Source: Sulfolobus sp. A20
Lineage (GTDB): Archaea; Thermoproteota; Thermoprotei_A; Sulfolobales; Sulfolobaceae
Direction: 5' to 3'
Length of the DNA: 64,000 bases
Assembly (NCBI RefSeq): GCF_001719125.1
Contig: NZ_CP017006.1
Span: 310,001-374,000 of the forward strand
A model generated the notes under the pieces. The model was not told the origin of the DNA. It ran no database searches and saw only the letters and a program-made list of their open reading frames with translations. Positions 21,601 through 31,857 of the stretch are shown in pieces. Each line of letters begins with the position of its first letter. The first letter of the stretch is position 1. The position numbers and the translations under genes were made by a program.

Positions 21601-22086
21601 ATGATCTTCAACTTTACCACATGAAACCTCTCCCCCTAATTTTCTTAGTCTTTCGCATACCTGATCCACTAATGATTTAGTAGGTACAATGTAAACTACG
21701 TCTTCATTTAAGTATGTTGAATATACCATTAATGTCGTGGTTTTTCCTAACCCCGTTGGGGCTGACAATGTAAAACTTTGATTATCTACGAGCCTCTTTA
21801 ACCATAATTTCTGTAGTGACCAAGGCTGATAGCCCGTTTTTCTCCTAAAATACTCAAATACCTTTTCGTATAGTGAAACATTATAGTATAAACTCCAATA
21901 GTTTATAATTTTTCCATTATTAATTAATATTTCATATATGGTTTTTATTTTTGTTAATTGATCTTGTATATCAATATGGTTAACATCTTGCAAACAATTA
22001 TCACAAGGTAGTCCTTTGATTAATCTGCTGGAGGATATTTCATTACCACAGTTAGGACAAGCGTTAAGATACTTTATATTAATCAT
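18592..22086 (-). CDS. rgy: reverse gyrase
   Basis: Reverse gyrase introduces positive supercoils and is the hallmark enzyme of hyperthermophiles. Seen: N-terminal zinc finger CPNCG-x(15)-CDNC, helicase domain with [12 protein letters not shown] and IIDDADAV, then a TOPRIM domain starting [20 protein letters not shown], a second zinc finger [14 protein letters not shown] and the topoisomerase IA catalytic Tyr in [15 protein letters not shown] choose the ATG at 22086 ([14 protein letters not shown], 1164 residues), because a longer frame would run into alba1. Sulfolobales have two reverse gyrases; this is the copy next to alba1, and I do not assign a paralogue number. It is divergent from alba1 and convergent with alba2. 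Confidence 0.97.
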   Translation of the reverse strand: MINIKYLNACPNCGNEISSSRLIKGLPCDNCLQDVNHIDIQDQLTKIKTIYEILINNGKIINYWSLYYNVSLYEKVFEYFRRKTGYQPWSLQKLWLKRLVDNQSFTLSAPTGLGKTTTLMVYSTYLNEDVVYIVPTKSLVDQVCERLRKLGGEVSCGKVEDHKLNVITVSYLNKNSDTITVKPKLVIIDDADAVVKSGKTTDRLVSLLGVPREVYNSAIQLTRLKQKFLLNSDNDEIKERIRDLELKIASFNEKISQLVVASATIRPKGIKQKALRLLTGFEPASVQLYARNIIDSYEENLDLSIIQKLGSGGLILVSKELGRDMMKKIKDEIQEFGLETKLAISGRRFLDEFSSGKVDVLIGSASYYGVAVRGIDEPKKLKYVVFYGVPKTRIKLYNAISNPFTLLRVAKVLGLDVSRIQNDVLFLNYSEAQLIRYSILNNEDINNEKLQRIKSNLLEYISLIKDKLKDINSSTIISDNFVISYENSSYYMTYPDVITYLQGSGRSSRLYNGGLTLGLSIVLIDNKLIFEILKRRLQRMLPEIAFKELSELNLDMVKQQLDSSRRDEGERTQFSITTGLLVVESPTKARTIAKLFGRPSIKLYNRIPVYETIIVDGKNIYVMNIVATKGHITDLTTDKLGYYGVKVDDSDIIPYYVPLSRCLDCNKIFSSTNYDKCPYCGSENVYSSKAIIDLLRHFSLFVEKIYIASDPDAEGEKIAFDVSSLISPYNSEVYRVKYHEITKNAILNALRNPQKVDVNLVMSQVARRVEDRWIGFELSKILKNKFNDFNQGAGRVQTPVLGWIVNRTMNYKSNLGYIVYIDINGYIIKKYFKDRKSAEEYLKSVEKISIEKVNEQKILLSPLPPFTTDSLLIEANSRFKFTANLTMKIAQELFEAGLITYHRTDSTHISSVGVAIAKEYLEKHGLSLDFIPRNWSSDEEGAHEGIRPTRAIDVNELVQEIEENPFRYPIRFTKYHFMLYDLIFRRFIASQMKHSIGIKTKYKIIMNENDYIEAELISSTIGGFAKIYDIKTHNLPIGEINPRITLSRGSSEQLPTYSDIISLMKSKGIGRPSTYAKTIENLLRHGYVISSKKRSYLIATRRGINVYQYLSSKFPHLISEERTSKLMSILDDISLGRINASNVLIDVYSEILSSVNSLKLEQDV

Positions 22087-22205
22087 AGCTAAAAGAATAA
22101 TTAGACTGGTAAGATCTTTTAAAATAGTTATCAGAGTGTTACTATTTTCGGTTAACTTTTTTAGCTTCATATTAATGTGTATTTGAGACCAAATAGGTGG
22201 AAAAG

Positions 22206-22499
22206 ATGAGCAGCGCAACTCCAACTCCAAGTAATGTAGTGTTAATAGGAAAGAAACCAGTAATGAATTATGTATTAGCAGCTTTAACTCTGCTAAACCA
22301 AGGTGTTAGCGAAATAGTAATAAAAGCTAGAGGAAGAGCTATTAGTAAAGCTGTTGATACAGTAGAGATAGTAAGGAACAGATTCTTACCAGACAAGATC
22401 GAAATTAAGGAAATAAGAATTGGCAGCCAAGTAGTAACAAGCCAAGATGGCAAACAATCAAGAGTTTCTACAATCGAAATAGCAATAAGGAAAAAGTAA
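22206..22499 (+). CDS. albA: DNA/RNA-binding protein Alba1 (Sso10b type)
   Basis: The 97-residue Alba1 is an abundant dimeric chromatin and RNA-binding protein regulated by lysine acetylation. Seen: the N-terminal [19 protein letters not shown] with the Lys-Lys acetylation site, [19 protein letters not shown] and the [17 protein letters not shown] beta-hairpin. The start is the ATG at 22206, preceded by an AGGTGG ribosome-binding site; a GTG at 22197 is in frame but not family-like. The reverse gyrase start is 119 bases away in the opposite direction, so the two genes share a divergent promoter region. Confidence 0.97.
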   Translation: MSSATPTPSNVVLIGKKPVMNYVLAALTLLNQGVSEIVIKARGRAISKAVDTVEIVRNRFLPDKIEIKEIRIGSQVVTSQDGKQSRVSTIEIAIRKK

Positions 22500-22572
22500 C
22501 GATAATATAATTTTTTAGATCTTTCTTTTGCCATCCACTACTTTTAATAAGGCATTCGTAGTATATTATTAT

Positions 22573-22893
22573 ATGGCACAGCCTAATGTTAAAGTAGAAT
22601 TCGAAGGAAAAGCAAAAATAGGAGAGCTTATGGGAAACTTTAAAGCAATACAGTTAAGACCAGAGGATTTTTCGAGTCCCTTAGCATTGCAAATGGCTTT
22701 ATCAAGAATTTATTCTGAGCTAATGAACATGCTAAATCAAAGACAAGAAATACATTATGTAGCTGATGTTAAATTCACTGACTCAATGGGGAATCCGATA
22801 AGCGTAGGAGTAGATTTCGGTGATAAAATACCACCGCTTTCTAAAAAGGAGGTTAAAGTAAAAATTACTATTGAGTTTTACGACGAAGAGTAA
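22573..22893 (+). CDS. conserved crenarchaeal protein of unknown function
   Basis: The 106-residue protein begins MAQPNVKVEFEGKAKIGEL and ends KVKITIEFYDEE. It looks like a compact alternating alpha/beta fold without cysteines, membrane segments or a known motif. The ATG at 22573 follows ATATTATTAT, and the codons upstream (CCATCCACTAC) do not resemble coding sequence, so I reject the longer frame beginning at 22528. It follows alba1 by 73 bases on the same strand; its 3' end overlaps the convergent small gene by 26 bases. I do not recognise a function. Confidence 0.75.
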   Translation: MAQPNVKVEFEGKAKIGELMGNFKAIQLRPEDFSSPLALQMALSRIYSELMNMLNQRQEIHYVADVKFTDSMGNPISVGVDFGDKIPPLSKKEVKVKITIEFYDEE

Positions 22894-23146
22894 GTCTCCT
22901 ATCTAGATAACTCTTGCCTAAAAAAATCAGAACAAAGTCCTCAAAAGGATTTAGCTTATACTCGAAACTACCTAACTTAGTTATTAAACCTATTTTACTC
23001 ATGTAACTTATACTATTATAAGATACTTTCTTTGAAAAATAAGGCTTTAAAACGTCTAAAGCTTCGCCGAGGTTAAACTTATCATATTTGAATTTCTTAA
23101 ATAGTAGGAAATAGATTATGACCTCTCTCTTCTTTAACCATCTCAT
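22868..23146 (-). CDS. small winged-helix-like protein
   Basis: The 92-residue protein starts MRWLKKREVIIYFLLFK and has a helix-turn-helix-like middle (VSYNSISYMSKIGLITKLGS) followed by a possible wing with FEYKLNPFEDF and a basic C-terminus. This suggests a nucleic-acid-binding winged helix, by inference only. It converges on the preceding gene with a 26-base 3' overlap. It is divergent from the gene at 23238, with a 91-base intergenic region that also holds a weak C/D box candidate. Confidence 0.6.
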   Translation of the reverse strand: MRWLKKREVIIYFLLFKKFKYDKFNLGEALDVLKPYFSKKVSYNSISYMSKIGLITKLGSFEYKLNPFEDFVLIFLGKSYLDRRLTLRRKTQ

Positions 23147-23156
23147 CTATACTACC

Positions 23157-23208
23157 TCATTAGCCTGGTTACTCATCAGAGATCAGACCTTACAAGTGCA
23201 TTCATCTT
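23157..23208 (-). ncRNA. weak C/D box sRNA candidate
   Basis: Minus strand: AAGATGA (23202-23208), 15-base guide, CTGA (23183-23186), 3-base spacer, CTGATGA (23173-23179), 12-base guide GTAACCAGGCTA, ATGA (23157-23160). The central D'-spacer-C' module is good, but the outer boxes each deviate and the region also carries the promoter of the divergent gene, so this is only a possibility. Confidence 0.25.
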
Positions 23209-23237
23209 TAATATATGTTTAACATAGGTTAGTTTAT

Positions 23238-23747
23238 ATGACTTACGTTGATGAGAATAGCAGAATTTGCAGACCTAATGAAGTAAAAAATATAGCAAAA
23301 GGAGATATAATAGTTACACAGCCAGCAACGTTAAATATCGATGGAAGAATACTTACTTTTCCTCCACTTTCGTTAATAAGTGAAAAATGTAAACACATAA
23401 TAAGAACCTTAACATGGGTAGAAGGAATAAGAATTGATGATGAGCTTATTAATAAAGTGATTTATTTAGACCCGAAAGAGGATATTGAGTTTAATGACAT
23501 TGAAATTTTAGAGCCCCAAGTAGCCTCAGCGTATACACTTAAGAGCCTTCTGGGGCAAAAGTTGAGAAAGGCTAAGATTATAAAAGCGGAAGGTGTTCCA
23601 ATAATAAATGTAAATAAAATACCCATAGTTGGTATAAGGAATGGTTTAGTATACATCGGAATAAGACTATTAGGCGATGAAGATATTCTGTTTAGATTAT
23701 TTGGTTACTCCTTATTGTACTACATGTCATCCAGTTCATCTGATTGA
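23238..23747 (+). CDS. conserved Sulfolobales protein of unknown function
   Basis: The 169-residue protein begins [18 protein letters not shown] and has mixed alpha/beta character with a hydrophobic C-terminal segment ([13 protein letters not shown]) and a terminal Ser run. I see no catalytic motif. A TTTAATATATG element about 25 bases before the ATG predicts a leaderless transcript. Its last 28 bases overlap the 3' end of the XPB-like helicase gene on the other strand. Composition and codon use match its neighbours. Confidence 0.7.
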   Translation: MTYVDENSRICRPNEVKNIAKGDIIVTQPATLNIDGRILTFPPLSLISEKCKHIIRTLTWVEGIRIDDELINKVIYLDPKEDIEFNDIEILEPQVASAYTLKSLLGQKLRKAKIIKAEGVPIINVNKIPIVGIRNGLVYIGIRLLGDEDILFRLFGYSLLYYMSSSSSD

Positions 23748-25327
23748 TCAAAGCTCAAAATTTCAGTCTCCTTCCTTCTCCTTGCTTGATACTCTTCTGA
23801 AGTTCCACTAACGATTATCTCATATAACTTAGCTCGTTTACCATCATAAGGTCGTAATATCCTCCCTAGTCTTTGAATGAATTGCCTCCTTGAACCCGTA
23901 CCAGTAACAATTATCCCTACGTTAGCATCTGGTATATCTATTCCTTCATCCCCTACAGTGGTTAATACTAAAATTCCACTGCTCATATTCTTAAAAGTAT
24001 TCAAAACTCTTTTTCTCTCTTCCTTACTCATCTTTCCAGTTAACAGTAACGTATTGAACTTCTTCGCAATCTCTTCCGCCTGGTCGACGTACTGCGTAAA
24101 TATTAATATTTTTCCCTTTTCATTTTTAAGTATTTCTTCCAATTCCTTAATTTTTCCTGAAGCAAAGTTAACTACTTTCTTAATTTCATTATAAATTTTC
24201 ATTGCCTCTATCGCAGTTCCGTTACCTTGCTTAGCCAGAGTAATTAATTCGCTAACTTTCCTGCCATTAGACAGTTTCTTAAACTTATTTAATAAATCTA
24301 GATATTTTTTCCTCTCATCAATGGTTAACTTCACTTTTCTTTGAATTATGTCATACGAAGCTAAATACCCTTGCTTCACTAACTCGTAAGTTGACTTGAA
24401 GTAAACTACTCCACCTATTATCTTAAATAATTCTTCATGTTTTCCATCATCTCTGTAGGGAGTAGCTGATAAACCCATTCTAGCAGGTGCTACGATATTT
24501 TCAGCGATGACTTTAAACTTATCCGCAGGTAAATGATGTGCCTCATCGATTATAAGTAAATAGAATTTATCCTTCAATTCAGAAATGTGTCTATAAGCCG
24601 TGTGATACGTAGTAATAGTGATCGGTCTTATCTTTTTCTCCTCAGAATAATATAAGCCTATTTCTGGCCTATTTTTAGTAAACCTAATTATAGCTTCTCG
24701 CCATTGAAACATCTGCTCCTTAGTAAATGTAACTATAATTGAATTTTTTCTAACTAACTCTAAGGCTTTAACGCCTATAATAGTTTTTCCCGCTCCAGTA
24801 GGCAGTGCTATTACTCCCCGATAGTTATTCTCAACCCAACTTTTGATTGCTTCTTCTTGATAATACCTTAAATTACCGGTGAATTCAATATCAAAATCTT
24901 GGAATGCCAGATTTAATCCCATCACTTCTAATCCATTCTCTTTCAATTTTTTTAGAATATCGAAATAGTCCATAGGTCTTATAATAAACCTCTTATTAGC
25001 TTTGTCATACTTTACTACAAAATTTTTTAAAATATCGGCTAAATATACATATGGCTTTAATACTATTTTATCCCCGACTATTTCAAATCTAGCATCAATT
25101 AAATTATCTTTTAATTTATTTAAATCTTCTTGTGAAAGTTTTACATTCAAACTTTCCAATGTTTCCACAATATCATCAAGTTTTATCCTATTTCTCTTAG
25201 CCCTTTCTAAATCAATCATGAATTGAGATCCATTAGTATCTCTTCCCAAATAACGAGAAAACAATAACAATCTTTTAAAATCCTCTTCATCTATCCATTG
25301 CTTGATGTAGAAAGTCCTCGAGTACAT
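23720..25327 (-). CDS. XPB-like DNA helicase
   Basis: A 535-residue superfamily 2 helicase of the archaeal XPB group, linked to nucleotide excision repair or transcription-coupled DNA opening. Seen: an N-terminal damage-recognition-like part, [11 protein letters not shown] (Q-motif region), [15 protein letters not shown] (motif I), [11 protein letters not shown] (II, DEAH), [17 protein letters not shown] (III) and [12 protein letters not shown] (VI). Sulfolobus has two XPB proteins, one paired with the nuclease Bax1; the adjacent gene here is much shorter than Bax1, so this looks like the unpaired form. Its proposed ATG overlaps the upstream gene by 41 bases, so the start is uncertain. Confidence 0.9.
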   Translation of the reverse strand: MYSRTFYIKQWIDEEDFKRLLLFSRYLGRDTNGSQFMIDLERAKRNRIKLDDIVETLESLNVKLSQEDLNKLKDNLIDARFEIVGDKIVLKPYVYLADILKNFVVKYDKANKRFIIRPMDYFDILKKLKENGLEVMGLNLAFQDFDIEFTGNLRYYQEEAIKSWVENNYRGVIALPTGAGKTIIGVKALELVRKNSIIVTFTKEQMFQWREAIIRFTKNRPEIGLYYSEEKKIRPITITTYHTAYRHISELKDKFYLLIIDEAHHLPADKFKVIAENIVAPARMGLSATPYRDDGKHEELFKIIGGVVYFKSTYELVKQGYLASYDIIQRKVKLTIDERKKYLDLLNKFKKLSNGRKVSELITLAKQGNGTAIEAMKIYNEIKKVVNFASGKIKELEEILKNEKGKILIFTQYVDQAEEIAKKFNTLLLTGKMSKEERKRVLNTFKNMSSGILVLTTVGDEGIDIPDANVGIIVTGTGSRRQFIQRLGRILRPYDGKRAKLYEIIVSGTSEEYQARRRKETEILSFDQSDELDDM

Positions 25328-25667
25328 CCTTAATCACTTCAACGTACTCAACCCTAACATTTGCACCAAATGTATTTATAAGCTCTGAAGGATTATCTAT
25401 TTCGTAAATAAAAAAGGTATTACCATCGAATCTAGTGAAATTACCTATCAATCTCAAATTATATTTTGCTTTACTCATCATGAATATTTGGTATATATTT
25501 GCATTATAAGGATTAATATACAATATTAATCCATCTCCATTATCTAAAGTGAGACCTAAAAGATCTTTACCAAGTGTCTCCGCCTCTGAAATACCATATT
25601 CTAAGGCTTCTCTCAACCCGTACCAGGGTAAACTTTTTATGAGAGTATCAATATTCACACTTAACAT
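25287..25667 (-). CDS. small protein of unknown function upstream of the XPB-like helicase
   Basis: The 126-residue protein (from ATG 25667; a TTG at 25682 would add five residues) starts [20 protein letters not shown] and is alpha/beta without cysteines or membrane segments. It overlaps the helicase gene, implying co-translation and perhaps partnership, but it is far smaller than the XPB partner Bax1 and shows no nuclease motif. A TATA-like GATATAAATT at about 25681-25690 is close to the ATG, favouring the later start. I do not recognise the family. Confidence 0.65.
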   Translation of the reverse strand: MLSVNIDTLIKSLPWYGLREALEYGISEAETLGKDLLGLTLDNGDGLILYINPYNANIYQIFMMSKAKYNLRLIGNFTRFDGNTFFIYEIDNPSELINTFGANVRVEYVEVIKDVLEDFLHQAMDR

Positions 25668-26086
25668 ATATTTAGAACCCAATTTATATCATCTACGCTA
25701 TAACTAGAACCAACACGGGAAGATAAATCACGTAGTTTAGCTCTTTTAGTTAGATTCTAATAACTACGAATTACAATTTAACAGTTAACAGCCGAAATCG
25801 AATTATATTTGTATTAATCGTTTTTATATAATATTTATCTAAACGTTAATTTAAATTTGTCAAATAAGAGAGAAAAAGTTAAAAATATTTACAATCATTC
25901 ACGAACAAGTAAGAGTATCTAGACGTAAATTTTTCCATACTCAGAAATATATCTTAATATATTAGGTGTGCTAATTGATTTTTTAACAAAACACTGATAA
26001 TGATATAAAACTGTCTATTAGCAGAATACTATGGATTTTAGGATAGAGTGAATAATATAAGCTATGACTCTCTATGTGTTATAAAG
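25668..26086. other. AT-rich intergenic region upstream of gatC
   Basis: About 400 bases without a supported gene. It contains several TATA-like runs, among them GATATAAA near 26000 and AATATAAG at about 26055, the latter about 30 bases before the gatC ATG and so its probable promoter. I saw no hairpin terminator, repeat or guide-RNA box pattern good enough to call. Confidence 0.5.
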
Positions 26087-26380
26087 ATGAAGATAGAAGT
26101 TAATGATAAGCTAATTAAACATTTAGAAGATTTATCTTTAATTCAACTAACATCAGATGAAGAGAAAATAATAAAGGAGAGTATACAATCAATACTGAAT
26201 TTTTTTGACAAAATTAATGAGCTAGACTTAAGCAATGTTGAACCATTGTTCCATCCCCTTTCTCAAGGTAAATTAAGAAAAGATGTGCCTAGAGAACCTT
26301 TAAGCAATGATGACGCTCTGAGCAATGTAAAGAGAAAGGAAAAAGGATATATCGTTGGTCCAAAAACGTATGGTGATTAG
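26087..26380 (+). CDS. gatC: Asp/Glu-tRNA amidotransferase subunit C
   Basis: The 97-residue subunit wraps GatA and GatB and stabilises the complex that amidates mischarged Asp-tRNA(Asn) or Glu-tRNA(Gln). Seen: [35 protein letters not shown] and the FHPL segment with downstream KDVPREP, all standard. I choose the ATG at 26087, because a GTG at 26048 would add 13 residues with no family counterpart and would sit on the promoter. The next gene, gatA, begins two bases after its stop. gatB is not in the window. Confidence 0.92.
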   Translation: MKIEVNDKLIKHLEDLSLIQLTSDEEKIIKESIQSILNFFDKINELDLSNVEPLFHPLSQGKLRKDVPREPLSNDDALSNVKRKEKGYIVGPKTYGD

Positions 26381-26381
26381 A

Positions 26382-27809
26382 ATGATTAAAGACCTAGTAA
26401 ACAGTCTAAGAAGCGGTAATTTAGATCCTACTGAATATGTTGAAAAAACATTTGAAAAAATTTACAGGCTAGAGAAAAAGGTTAATGCATTCATAACTAT
26501 TAGAAACAAAGATGAAGTTTTGTACGAAGTAAAAGAAAAATTAAAGAATAATAATGGGAGACTATCTGGAATATTAATAGCTATAAAGGACAATATATCT
26601 ACTAAGGGCATCAGAACTACCTGTGCTTCAAAGATGTTAGAAGACTACATACCCCCTTATGATGCAACAGTAGTAGAGAGACTAAAAATGGAAGGTGCAG
26701 TAATAATAGGCAAAACTAACATGGATGAATTTGCTATGGGATCAACAACAGAGACAAGTTATTTTGGACCAACAAGGAATCCATGGGATTTAGATAGAAC
26801 CCCCGGCGGATCATCTGGAGGAAGTGGGGCGGCACTGGCTGCTGGCTACGTCGATTTAGCATTAGGAAGCGATACGGGAGGATCTATAAGAGCACCTGCA
26901 GCTTATACAGCTAGTTTTGGCTTAAAGCCTTCATATGGAACAGTCAGTAGGTACGGTTTAGTGGCTTATGCGAACAGCCTGGAACAGATAGGGCCTATGG
27001 CTAAAAACGCTGAAGATTTAGGAATACTCTATTCTATAATAGCCGGGCCAGATGATAAAGATTCTACTACCATAGAGTTTAATCCTTTAAATACTTTTGA
27101 TGAAAAGAACATCAAAAAACTGAAAATAGGTGTGCTAAGTGATATTGTAGAAGCTTCTGATAAGGTTATTGTCTCAGCCATAAAAGATATTTTAAACAAA
27201 ATGAGTGATGAAGGCGCTATAGTAGAGGATACTAAGCTTGGTTATGCTGAATACGCCTTGCCAGCGTACTACATTATAGCAATGTCAGAGGCTAGTTCTA
27301 ATTTAGCTAGATATGATGGTGTAAGGTATGGATTTAGTAAGTATATGGAAGGTACATGGAAAGAAGTCTATGCTAAAAATAGAGGTGAGGGATTTGGCCT
27401 CGAGGTCAAGAGAAGAATATTGTTAGGTAGTTTCATACTTAGTGCGGGTTATTATGAGGAATTTTATATTAAAGCTTTAAAAGTAAGAAATTTAATCAAA
27501 AAGAGTATTGATAGTCTTTTTGAAAAATATGACATTTTAATATCGCCTACAATGCCCATCCTCCCTCCAAAGATAGGTGAGGTAATAAATGACCCAGTGA
27601 AAATGTATGCTATGGATATTAATACAGTGATAGCTAATTTATCGGCCATACCGGCATTATCGATGCCAGCTGGATTCTACAATAACCTACCTATAGGGTT
27701 GCAAATTATGGGAAAATATTTATCTGATTTAGAGATAATTGAGATAGCGTCTTATATAGAGAAGAACGTAACAAAACTATATGACTTAACCGCGACTATA
27801 AGTGCTTAA
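26382..27809 (+). CDS. gatA: Asp/Glu-tRNA amidotransferase subunit A
   Basis: The 475-residue amidase releases ammonia from glutamine or asparagine for transamidation. Seen: the Lys of the Ser-cisSer-Lys triad in AIKDNIST near residue 70, [15 protein letters not shown] (cis-Ser region) near 145-159, and [13 protein letters not shown] with the nucleophilic Ser near 168. The start is the ATG at 26382, two bases after gatC. Together with GatDE later in the window, the organism has both amidotransferase types; in archaea GatCAB serves mainly Asn-tRNA when asparagine synthesis needs it, and GatDE serves Gln-tRNA. Confidence 0.95.
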   Translation: MIKDLVNSLRSGNLDPTEYVEKTFEKIYRLEKKVNAFITIRNKDEVLYEVKEKLKNNNGRLSGILIAIKDNISTKGIRTTCASKMLEDYIPPYDATVVERLKMEGAVIIGKTNMDEFAMGSTTETSYFGPTRNPWDLDRTPGGSSGGSGAALAAGYVDLALGSDTGGSIRAPAAYTASFGLKPSYGTVSRYGLVAYANSLEQIGPMAKNAEDLGILYSIIAGPDDKDSTTIEFNPLNTFDEKNIKKLKIGVLSDIVEASDKVIVSAIKDILNKMSDEGAIVEDTKLGYAEYALPAYYIIAMSEASSNLARYDGVRYGFSKYMEGTWKEVYAKNRGEGFGLEVKRRILLGSFILSAGYYEEFYIKALKVRNLIKKSIDSLFEKYDILISPTMPILPPKIGEVINDPVKMYAMDINTVIANLSAIPALSMPAGFYNNLPIGLQIMGKYLSDLEIIEIASYIEKNVTKLYDLTATISA

Positions 27810-27849
27810 ATTTTTAATCTTAACATGGTTAAGTAAACTGATATTAGCA

Positions 27850-28926
27850 ATGCAAAGCAATATTAGAATTGACACCCTAAGCGAAATTTACAAGGAGTTG
27901 AAGAAAGAGAAATACCACATAGTCGGGACGCATAGTGCATATAAAAAATGCCATTGGACTCATGAATCACTAGTAACGAATAGGTCCTGCTATAAGGGAA
28001 AGTTTTACGGGATAGAAAGTCACAGATGTGTACAAATGACACCTACAGCTGCATGGTGCTGGTTTAGGTGTATCCATTGTTGGAGACTAGAACCAGAGGA
28101 TATAGGATTAGAATGGGACGATACTAAAATGCCAGCATATGATGATCCGGAATACATAGTTGAGAGAAGTATTGAGGAACATAAGAGGGCAGTTTCTGGT
28201 TATTTTGGGAGGGAAGGTGTTAAGCTAGAAAAAGTTAAAGATGCGATGAAACCGGCTCACGTAGCAATCAGCTTGACTGGAGAGCCAACTTTATATGAGA
28301 AATTAGGTGAGTTAATTAGGGAATACCATAAGAGAGGACTAACTACATTTTTAGTGACAAGCGGAATAAGACCAGATATCTTAGCTAGCCTTGAGGAAGA
28401 ACCTACTCAGCTTTTCGTATCTCTACAAGCTCCAAATGAGATCAAGCATAAAATGATAAATAGGCCAGTCGTAGCTAATTCTTGGCAATTGTTGATGAAA
28501 ACCCTAGAGATACTGCCAAGTTTTAGTTCTCCAACTGTGATTAGGCTTACAATGATAAAGGGGTATAATATGAGTGATGAAGACGCTAAAGAGTTTGCAA
28601 AACTTTTCCAAATAGCTATGCCAACCTATATTGAAGTTAAAGCTTATATGCATGTTGGACCTTCCACGTATAGGTTAAGTAAGGATGCGATGCCTAGACA
28701 TAATGAGATAAGAGAATTTGCAAAACTTCTCTCAAACTATACTGGCTATAAAATACTTTCAGAACACGTACCTAGTAGAATAGTGTTATTAAGTAAGTTA
28801 GATGAGCCAATTAAGATAGGAAACGCATGGAATGAAAGATGGGATTGGAGAACCGTTGACATAGAAGATGATATAAACGGAGAATATAAGGAAGCAGAAC
28901 TAGGATGTACTGAGGGATCAACTTGA
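27850..28926 (+). CDS. taw1: tRNA 4-demethylwyosine synthase (radical SAM)
   Basis: Taw1 builds the tricyclic base of wyosine derivatives at position 37 of tRNA-Phe from 1-methylguanosine and pyruvate. Seen: the radical SAM CX3CX2C motif in [11 protein letters not shown] near residue 70, further N-terminal cysteines ([22 protein letters not shown]) that form the second 4Fe-4S cluster, SLTGEPTLY and [10 protein letters not shown] choose the ATG at 27850 (358 residues), because earlier codons are hydrophobic and unlike the family. It directly precedes the riboflavin kinase gene. Confidence 0.94.
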   Translation: MQSNIRIDTLSEIYKELKKEKYHIVGTHSAYKKCHWTHESLVTNRSCYKGKFYGIESHRCVQMTPTAAWCWFRCIHCWRLEPEDIGLEWDDTKMPAYDDPEYIVERSIEEHKRAVSGYFGREGVKLEKVKDAMKPAHVAISLTGEPTLYEKLGELIREYHKRGLTTFLVTSGIRPDILASLEEEPTQLFVSLQAPNEIKHKMINRPVVANSWQLLMKTLEILPSFSSPTVIRLTMIKGYNMSDEDAKEFAKLFQIAMPTYIEVKAYMHVGPSTYRLSKDAMPRHNEIREFAKLLSNYTGYKILSEHVPSRIVLLSKLDEPIKIGNAWNERWDWRTVDIEDDINGEYKEAELGCTEGST

Positions 28927-28930
28927 AAAG

Positions 28931-29586
28931 ATGAGTCAAACGTTTGTATTTTAGCCAAAATATTAGCCTTTTCGAAGCAAAAATCCTACATTACGCAGTC
29001 TGAATTAGCAAGGATATTAAACCTTTCTCAGCAAACTGTCTCGAGAAAACTTAGGGAATTGGAAGAAGATAAATTAATAGTTAGGATAATTTCTAAAGAA
29101 GGAGAAATAATTCGGCTTAGTGAAGAGGGAGAAAAGATCTTAAATTCTTGCTTAAGTGATTTAAAAGAAGCGATATTAACATTGCATACCATACAAATCA
29201 AAGGTAAAATCATTTCGGGATTAGGGGAAGGAAGAATATTTCTATCGATGGAATATTATAAAACTCAGATAAGTAAATTACTTGGCTTCGAACCATATCC
29301 CGGAACGTTAAACGTAGTAATTTATGACAGGCAGTCTATAGAAAACAGATTAATGCTTGAATCATCTCCTCCATTACTGGTACCAGAATATAAATACAAG
29401 GATAGAGTGTTAGGGGCAGTCAAATTATATCCTGCATCCGTAAATTCTCTAAAACCAGCAGCGGTAGTTATCCCACAAAGGACTACACATCCAAAAAGTG
29501 TAGTTGAAATAATATCACCGTATTATCTTAGAGAGAAACTTAATCTTAAAGATGGCGACGAAATAGTAATAGAAGCATATGTCTAA
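28931..29586 (+). CDS. ribK: CTP-dependent riboflavin kinase with N-terminal winged helix (frameshifted)
   Basis: Archaeal RibK phosphorylates riboflavin to FMN with CTP. Seen: a complete helix-turn-helix ([20 protein letters not shown]) encoded from about 28970, then the kinase domain with [27 protein letters not shown] and [13 protein letters not shown]. The wHTH frame has no ATG, GTG or TTG before 29059, while an ATG at 28931 (MSQ) runs to a stop at 28954 in the adjacent frame. One extra A in the AAA at 28938-28940 would join them as MSQNVCILAK. So either a one-base deletion has truncated the gene or this is a sequence error. The 175-residue kinase portion alone stays open from a TTG at 29059. 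Confidence 0.85.
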
Positions 29587-29594
29587 CCTATTAT

Positions 29595-30275
29595 TTATGA
29601 ATTACAATATCTTTTTTTAATCTCGTTTATAATATCTGTAGTACTTGAGTGGTTCCATTTCTTAATTCTTTCTCTTAACCTTATTATCTCCGGAGAAAGA
29701 CCTCTTTTCTTAAGCTCTTCTGATAACTTCTTCTCATCTACGTTTTGATCAGGTCCTAAGAAGATTATATCAGGGTTTACTCTTTCAACGCTTTTTAAGA
29801 AATCTTCCTTATCACCTAATATTGCGTCATAAACATACCTTATACTTTTTATCACTTCTAATCTAACATTTTCATCATTTATTGGCTTCCTACCTTTAAT
29901 TCTCTCGGAATTAGAATCCCTAGCTACCACCACATAGACCCTCCCATACTTAGATGCCTCTTTCAAAAATTCAATATGTCCAGGATGAACTATATCAAAA
30001 GTTCCAGCTACAAAAACTTTCTTGGAAACATCTGATTTGAACTCCTTTTCGTTAATAATGTTAATTGAGTCAAAAAGACCTTCAGCGTATACTATATCAA
30101 CTAAAGCAGTAATATAATCACCTTTCCCCAAATAATATTTGGAATCTTCAGTATAAAGCTTAGCTAACTCTATTACCTTAGAATATTTTTCGTCATTAAT
30201 ATTTATATTCTTTAATCTTTCTTCCATACCCTTGATATATTTTTCTATACGAGTTCTCAAGTCATTAGCATCCAT
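29595..30275 (-). CDS. ribL: DUF357-cytidylyltransferase fusion, probable FAD synthase
   Basis: The 226-residue protein has an N-terminal helical DUF357-like domain (about 1-80) and a C-terminal nucleotidyltransferase (about 87-226). Seen: [19 protein letters not shown] with the HxGH motif, [18 protein letters not shown] and a terminal [10 protein letters not shown]. Archaeal FAD synthase RibL is a nucleotidyltransferase of this type joining FMN to AMP, and the gene is convergent with riboflavin kinase just nine bases away, so FAD synthesis is the best inference. Other cytidylyltransferases of lipid or solute pathways remain possible. Its start overlaps the dphB end by 19 bases. Confidence 0.75.
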   Translation of the reverse strand: MDANDLRTRIEKYIKGMEERLKNININDEKYSKVIELAKLYTEDSKYYLGKGDYITALVDIVYAEGLFDSINIINEKEFKSDVSKKVFVAGTFDIVHPGHIEFLKEASKYGRVYVVVARDSNSERIKGRKPINDENVRLEVIKSIRYVYDAILGDKEDFLKSVERVNPDIIFLGPDQNVDEKKLSEELKKRGLSPEIIRLRERIKKWNHSSTTDIINEIKKRYCNS

Positions 30276-31027
30276 TTTATAGCATCAGCCTCCATATAAT
30301 GAAGAGTCCCCGGGATTATTATAATATGAGGAGTATCGCCAAAATCATAATTAAGGGCCTCTTCCACCGTCATCGCTATAACTTTTTCGTTTTCACATCC
30401 TAATCTAGCACCTACAATAACAATATTTGACTTAGATATCACGTTCATCCTATGTTTATCCTCCATCGATAACAATATATTTAATGCATCATTTGCTGTC
30501 ATAGCTTTACCATCTTTTAAATCAAGGTAAATAATTGTATGTAGTCCACGTTCTTTATTATCCCTAATAACATGATAAGGACCATAATCTATGAAATTAT
30601 CGTACGGAAATGTCACTGTAACCGATTTCCCAAACTTATATGAAGATAAGAATGACTTAGATACAATATAGCAATGAACTGATACTGCGGGTATAACATT
30701 AACTATATGACCCCTCTTCCTCGCATCTAAAGCTAAAGATACATGAGTAGTGGCTATTAAAGCGTCTCCTATTGTTGCGATACTTACTTTATAATTATTA
30801 TCTAAGTAATTAAGCATGATTTTGGAATTATTTTCTAATAAATCTCTATTAGCCTCAATGACATCTTTGCCGTTTAGTATCTCTTTCAATGAATCTGTAT
30901 TTATATCACAAGACTTAGAAGTATATCTATCGAAAAATATAAAATCAGAATTCAATAGAGCATCCACTGCACTTTTCGTAATAAACTTCTTGGCTAGACC
31001 TAAACCAACTAAATTCAACACTCCCAT
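30257..31027 (-). CDS. dphB: diphthine synthase
   Basis: DphB methylates the aminocarboxypropyl group on a histidine of elongation factor 2, the second step of diphthamide synthesis. Seen: the SAM-dependent tetrapyrrole-methylase fold with [16 protein letters not shown] at the N-terminus, [21 protein letters not shown] near residue 85, [11 protein letters not shown] and [16 protein letters not shown]. The start is taken at ATG 31027 ([10 protein letters not shown], 256 residues), matching the family; an upstream frame adds 11 residues of no similarity. It is divergent from the phosphoesterase gene, with 35 bases between starts. Confidence 0.94.
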   Translation of the reverse strand: MGVLNLVGLGLAKKFITKSAVDALLNSDFIFFDRYTSKSCDINTDSLKEILNGKDVIEANRDLLENNSKIMLNYLDNNYKVSIATIGDALIATTHVSLALDARKRGHIVNVIPAVSVHCYIVSKSFLSSYKFGKSVTVTFPYDNFIDYGPYHVIRDNKERGLHTIIYLDLKDGKAMTANDALNILLSMEDKHRMNVISKSNIVIVGARLGCENEKVIAMTVEEALNYDFGDTPHIIIIPGTLHYMEADAIKWMLMT

Positions 31028-31062
31028 AAAAAATAATATATGCCATAATCCATTTAACATTA

Positions 31063-31818
31063 GTGTTAGAGATAGTTAAAGATGTTTATATAGCAGAAGA
31101 TTTACCGGTAATATACATTAAAGGAATTAACAGTATAGTAATGTCAGACATTCATATAGGTTATGAAGAAGAAATGGCAAAGAAGGGAATATATATACCT
31201 AGAATACAGAAGAAGAGATTTTTGAATATTCTAAATAGAGCGATATCTACGTTTAAAGCGAGAAACCTTATAATAAATGGAGATTTTAAGCATACATTCG
31301 AAAGGCTAACTAGACAAGAGAGAGATGAATTAACTGAAATTCTAACTTATTTAAAGGAAAATGAAATTAATGTGAGAATAGTCAAAGGTAATCATGATAA
31401 TTACATAAGCCTTATCACAGAGAAGTTTGATAATGTTGACTTAGTTGAAGATATAGATTTAGGAGAAATCTTTATCACACATGGTCATAAGCAGATAGAA
31501 CCAAGGGAGGAAACTACGTATATTATAGGTCATGAACATCCTAGAATATCTATTAGAGATAAGTTAGGCTTTGCTAGAAAGTTTCAGTCCTTCTTAGTGA
31601 TGCCAATAAAAGAAAAAGTCAATTCTAAAATCCTAGTTTTACCAGCGATTGGGATTTATCAAGCTGGAAATGATATATCACTAATACATTCTAATTATTT
31701 AAGTAATTTGGTAAAAGAGCACGGGATATTAGAAAAAGCAAAACCTTACGTAATAATAGAAGGAGAAGGCATAATGGAATTCCCTGAATTAGGGCTTCTC
31801 AAGAACATACTTATTTAA
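31063..31818 (+). CDS. calcineurin-like metallophosphoesterase
   Basis: The 251-residue protein is a two-metal phosphoesterase. Seen in order: [11 protein letters not shown] (Asp, His) near 26, NGDFKHTF near 66, KGNHD near 107 and FITHGHKQ plus IIGHEHP near 140-160, the full metal-ligand set. Related archaeal enzymes act as phosphodiesterases, and some are linked to DNA repair; the substrate here is unknown. The start is GTG at 31063. A 39-base gap carrying a TATA box separates it from the TBP gene. Confidence 0.9.
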   Translation: MLEIVKDVYIAEDLPVIYIKGINSIVMSDIHIGYEEEMAKKGIYIPRIQKKRFLNILNRAISTFKARNLIINGDFKHTFERLTRQERDELTEILTYLKENEINVRIVKGNHDNYISLITEKFDNVDLVEDIDLGEIFITHGHKQIEPREETTYIIGHEHPRISIRDKLGFARKFQSFLVMPIKEKVNSKILVLPAIGIYQAGNDISLIHSNYLSNLVKEHGILEKAKPYVIIEGEGIMEFPELGLLKNILI

Positions 31819-31826
31819 AAGAGGGA

Positions 31827-31833
31827 TTTATAA
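31827..31833 (+). promoter_or_regulatory. TATA box for the TBP gene
   Basis: TTTATAA at 31827-31833, preceded by a purine-rich GAGGGA that could serve as BRE. Its centre lies 28 bases upstream of the GTG at 31858, which therefore is the probable leaderless start. This supports the longer TBP reading that needs a one-base correction. Confidence 0.65.
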
Positions 31834-31857
31834 GTTTAGAATAAAAAAGTTTTTAAG

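Noticed and set aside
22087-22230. Longer N-terminus for reverse gyrase
   Set aside because: The extra 48 codons overlap the alba1 start and do not match the family, whose proteins begin just before the zinc finger.
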